Shown: positions 22,291 to 23,555 of the stretch, one piece after another
Layout of the letters: every line of letters begins with the position of its first letter
How positions within the stretch are numbered: position 1 is the first letter of the stretch
Source: Armatimonadota bacterium
GTDB lineage: Bacteria > Armatimonadota > Zipacnadia > Zipacnadales > JABUFB01
Direction of reading: 5' to 3'
Assembly: GCA_018056145.1 (NCBI GenBank)
Contig: JAGPGE010000010.1
Coordinates: 1 to 23,555 of the forward strand
Length of the DNA: 23,555 bases
Translations under genes and position numbers: made by a program
The notes under the pieces: model-generated
The model's database searches: none
What the model was told of the DNA's origin: nothing
Seen by the model: the letters and a program-made list of their open reading frames with translations, nothing else

Positions 22291-23555
22291 ATGTCCGAAC
22301 TGCTCGCTATCAACGGCGGCGAACCCGCGATCCCCGATGGGCTCCTCAAATCGTGGCCGCCGGTGGACGAACTCGACCGCGAACTGGTCCTGGCTTCGCT
22401 CGATCAGGCGAACCACGCTTTCGGCCCAAACTGCCAAGACCTGCAGGAGGAGTTCGCGCGGTGGAACGGCAACCGCCACTGCCTCACCACCAATTCCGGA
22501 ACCGCTGCCCTTCACATGGGCCTGGTGGCCTGTGACTGCGGCTGTGGTGACGAAGTCATCGTGCCCGCATATTCGTGGTCCAGTTCGGTCACCTGCGTAA
22601 TGCAGCACAACAGCATCCCGGTGTTCGTGGACATCGACTACGATACCATGAACATCGACCCGGCGAAGATCGAAGCCGCGATCACACCCAAGACCCGGGC
22701 GATCATCGTGGTTCATCTGCACGGCCTCAGCGCCGAGATGGACCCGATCATGGACATTGCCAACCGTCACGGGCTCAAAGTGATTGAGGACGCCTGCCAG
22801 GCGCACGGGGCGAAGTACAAGGGGCGCAAGGTGGGCACCATCGGCCACTGCGCGGCATTCAGCTTCAACCAGAACAAGCTCCTGTGTTCCGGCGAAGGCG
22901 GGGCATTCGTCACGGATGACGAGGGGATGCTGGCCAAGGCCCAGTCGCTTTGGTCCTTCGGTGAGACCCGCTCCCCTGCCGAAAGCCGCGACTACCACGT
23001 GTATGCCATGGGCTGGATGTACCGCAACAACGACCTCACCGCCGCCTTCGGGCGCGCGCAGCTGAAGAAGCTTGACGCGAATCTGGCAACCATCGCCGAA
23101 CATGCTGAGCTGTTCACCAGTGAGCTTCAGGGCGTGCCGGGACTGATCCTGCCCACCGCTCCCGCGCACTGCGACCACAACTGGTACAACTACACGCTGC
23201 GGTTCGATCTGGCGGCCCTCGGGCATGCCGACGATGCCCCGCAATTCCGGGACAAGATCGTGGCCGCGATGAACGCGGAGGGGGTGCAGACCGGCCTGTG
23301 GCAGCGCTTCATACTGCCGGCGATGACCGTCTTTCAAGCGAAGAACGCATACGGCCACGGGTGCCCGTGGGACTGCCCCAACGCACAGGCGGTGGACTAT
23401 ACGCCCGACAACTTCCCGGTTGCCCAGAGACACTGTGACACCCACACGGGCATCACCTACCCGCTGCGTCCGCCCAACGGCCCGGAAGCCGTGAAGTACA
23501 TGGCCGCTGGAATCCGCAAGGTCATGGAGAACGTGGATCAGCTGGAACAGACCCC
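22291..23555 (+). CDS. DegT/DnrJ/EryC1/StrS-family PLP aminotransferase (3' end outside window)
   Basis: 421 codons are visible and the frame is still open at the right edge. ACGGAGGTG lies 6 nt before the ATG. It begins MSELLAINGGEPAIPDGLLK, the usual start of this family. It contains FGPNCQDLQEEFARW (44-58), the TNSGTAALHMGL phosphate-binding turn (66-77), VPAYSWSSSV, the IEDACQAHGA segment with the PLP-pyridine Asp, and SFNQNKLLCSGEGG, in which Lys196 should form the Schiff base. These enzymes transaminate keto-sugars or ketocyclitols for cell-surface glycans or antibiotics, or act as dehydratases. The lysine is present, so an aminotransferase is favoured over a dehydratase. A CPWDCPNAQ stretch near codons 358-366 is Cys-rich. 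The substrate is unknown. It is divergent from the UroD-like gene. Confidence 0.92.
   Translation, partial: MSELLAINGGEPAIPDGLLKSWPPVDELDRELVLASLDQANHAFGPNCQDLQEEFARWNGNRHCLTTNSGTAALHMGLVACDCGCGDEVIVPAYSWSSSVTCVMQHNSIPVFVDIDYDTMNIDPAKIEAAITPKTRAIIVVHLHGLSAEMDPIMDIANRHGLKVIEDACQAHGAKYKGRKVGTIGHCAAFSFNQNKLLCSGEGGAFVTDDEGMLAKAQSLWSFGETRSPAESRDYHVYAMGWMYRNNDLTAAFGRAQLKKLDANLATIAEHAELFTSELQGVPGLILPTAPAHCDHNWYNYTLRFDLAALGHADDAPQFRDKIVAAMNAEGVQTGLWQRFILPAMTVFQAKNAYGHGCPWDCPNAQAVDYTPDNFPVAQRHCDTHTGITYPLRPPNGPEAVKYMAAGIRKVMENVDQLEQT

Noticed and set aside
21991..23445. 484-codon minus-strand frame spanning the divergent promoter region and the aminotransferase
   Set aside because: It crosses the start of a firmly identified DegT-family gene and the UroD-like start, and its translation has no family signature.

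Overview
The window (high GC, Shine-Dalgarno-led genes, almost no non-coding space) looks like a chromosome segment of a diderm bacterium. A TolC-type outer-membrane protein with a membrane-fusion adaptor implies an outer membrane. Several UroD-superfamily paralogues, stand-alone E1 subunits and SPFH-rich clusters are reminiscent of lineages such as Armatimonadota or Planctomycetota, but that placement is inference. No tRNA, rRNA, CRISPR array, transposase or phage gene is visible, and no intergenic gap exceeds about 175 bp.

Region 1 (1-4484, minus strand): a five-gene operon read right to left. It holds two UroD/MtaA-like proteins, the alpha and beta E1 subunits of a thiamine-diphosphate 2-oxo-acid dehydrogenase, and the first 27 codons of a probable Gfo/Idh/MocA oxidoreductase that runs off the left edge. 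No E2, E3 or corrinoid protein is present inside the window.

Region 2 (4604-10573, plus strand): an efflux operon transcribed divergently from region 1. It encodes a MarR repressor, a TolC-family outer-membrane protein, a periplasmic adaptor with a very long coiled coil, a MacB/LolD-type ATPase and a MacB-type permease. Together they form a complete tripartite ABC exporter. The promoter in front of marR carries a perfect TTTTAC-GT-GTAAAA palindrome overlapping its -10 element, a likely autoregulatory operator.

Region 3 (10672-12219): a GlcD/D-lactate dehydrogenase-type FAD enzyme with a TTG start.

Region 4 (12261-20221, plus strand), the most unusual part. It contains a small membrane-anchored protein and then three consecutive SPFH (HflK/HflC-like) proteins, the first fused to a polytopic membrane domain. 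These are followed by a P1B-type metal ATPase with an internal Cys/His-rich loop and a TroA/ZnuA-like metal-binding protein that is anchored by a C-terminal helix and lacks an ABC partner. The layout suggests an SPFH membrane scaffold working with metal transport; I know of no described system with this composition.

Region 5 (20233-22126, minus strand): a UroD-superfamily protein followed by an NrdG-like radical-SAM activase, with no ribonucleotide reductase nearby. Region 6 (22291 to the right edge, plus strand): a DegT/DnrJ/EryC1/StrS PLP-dependent aminotransferase, truncated by the window end.
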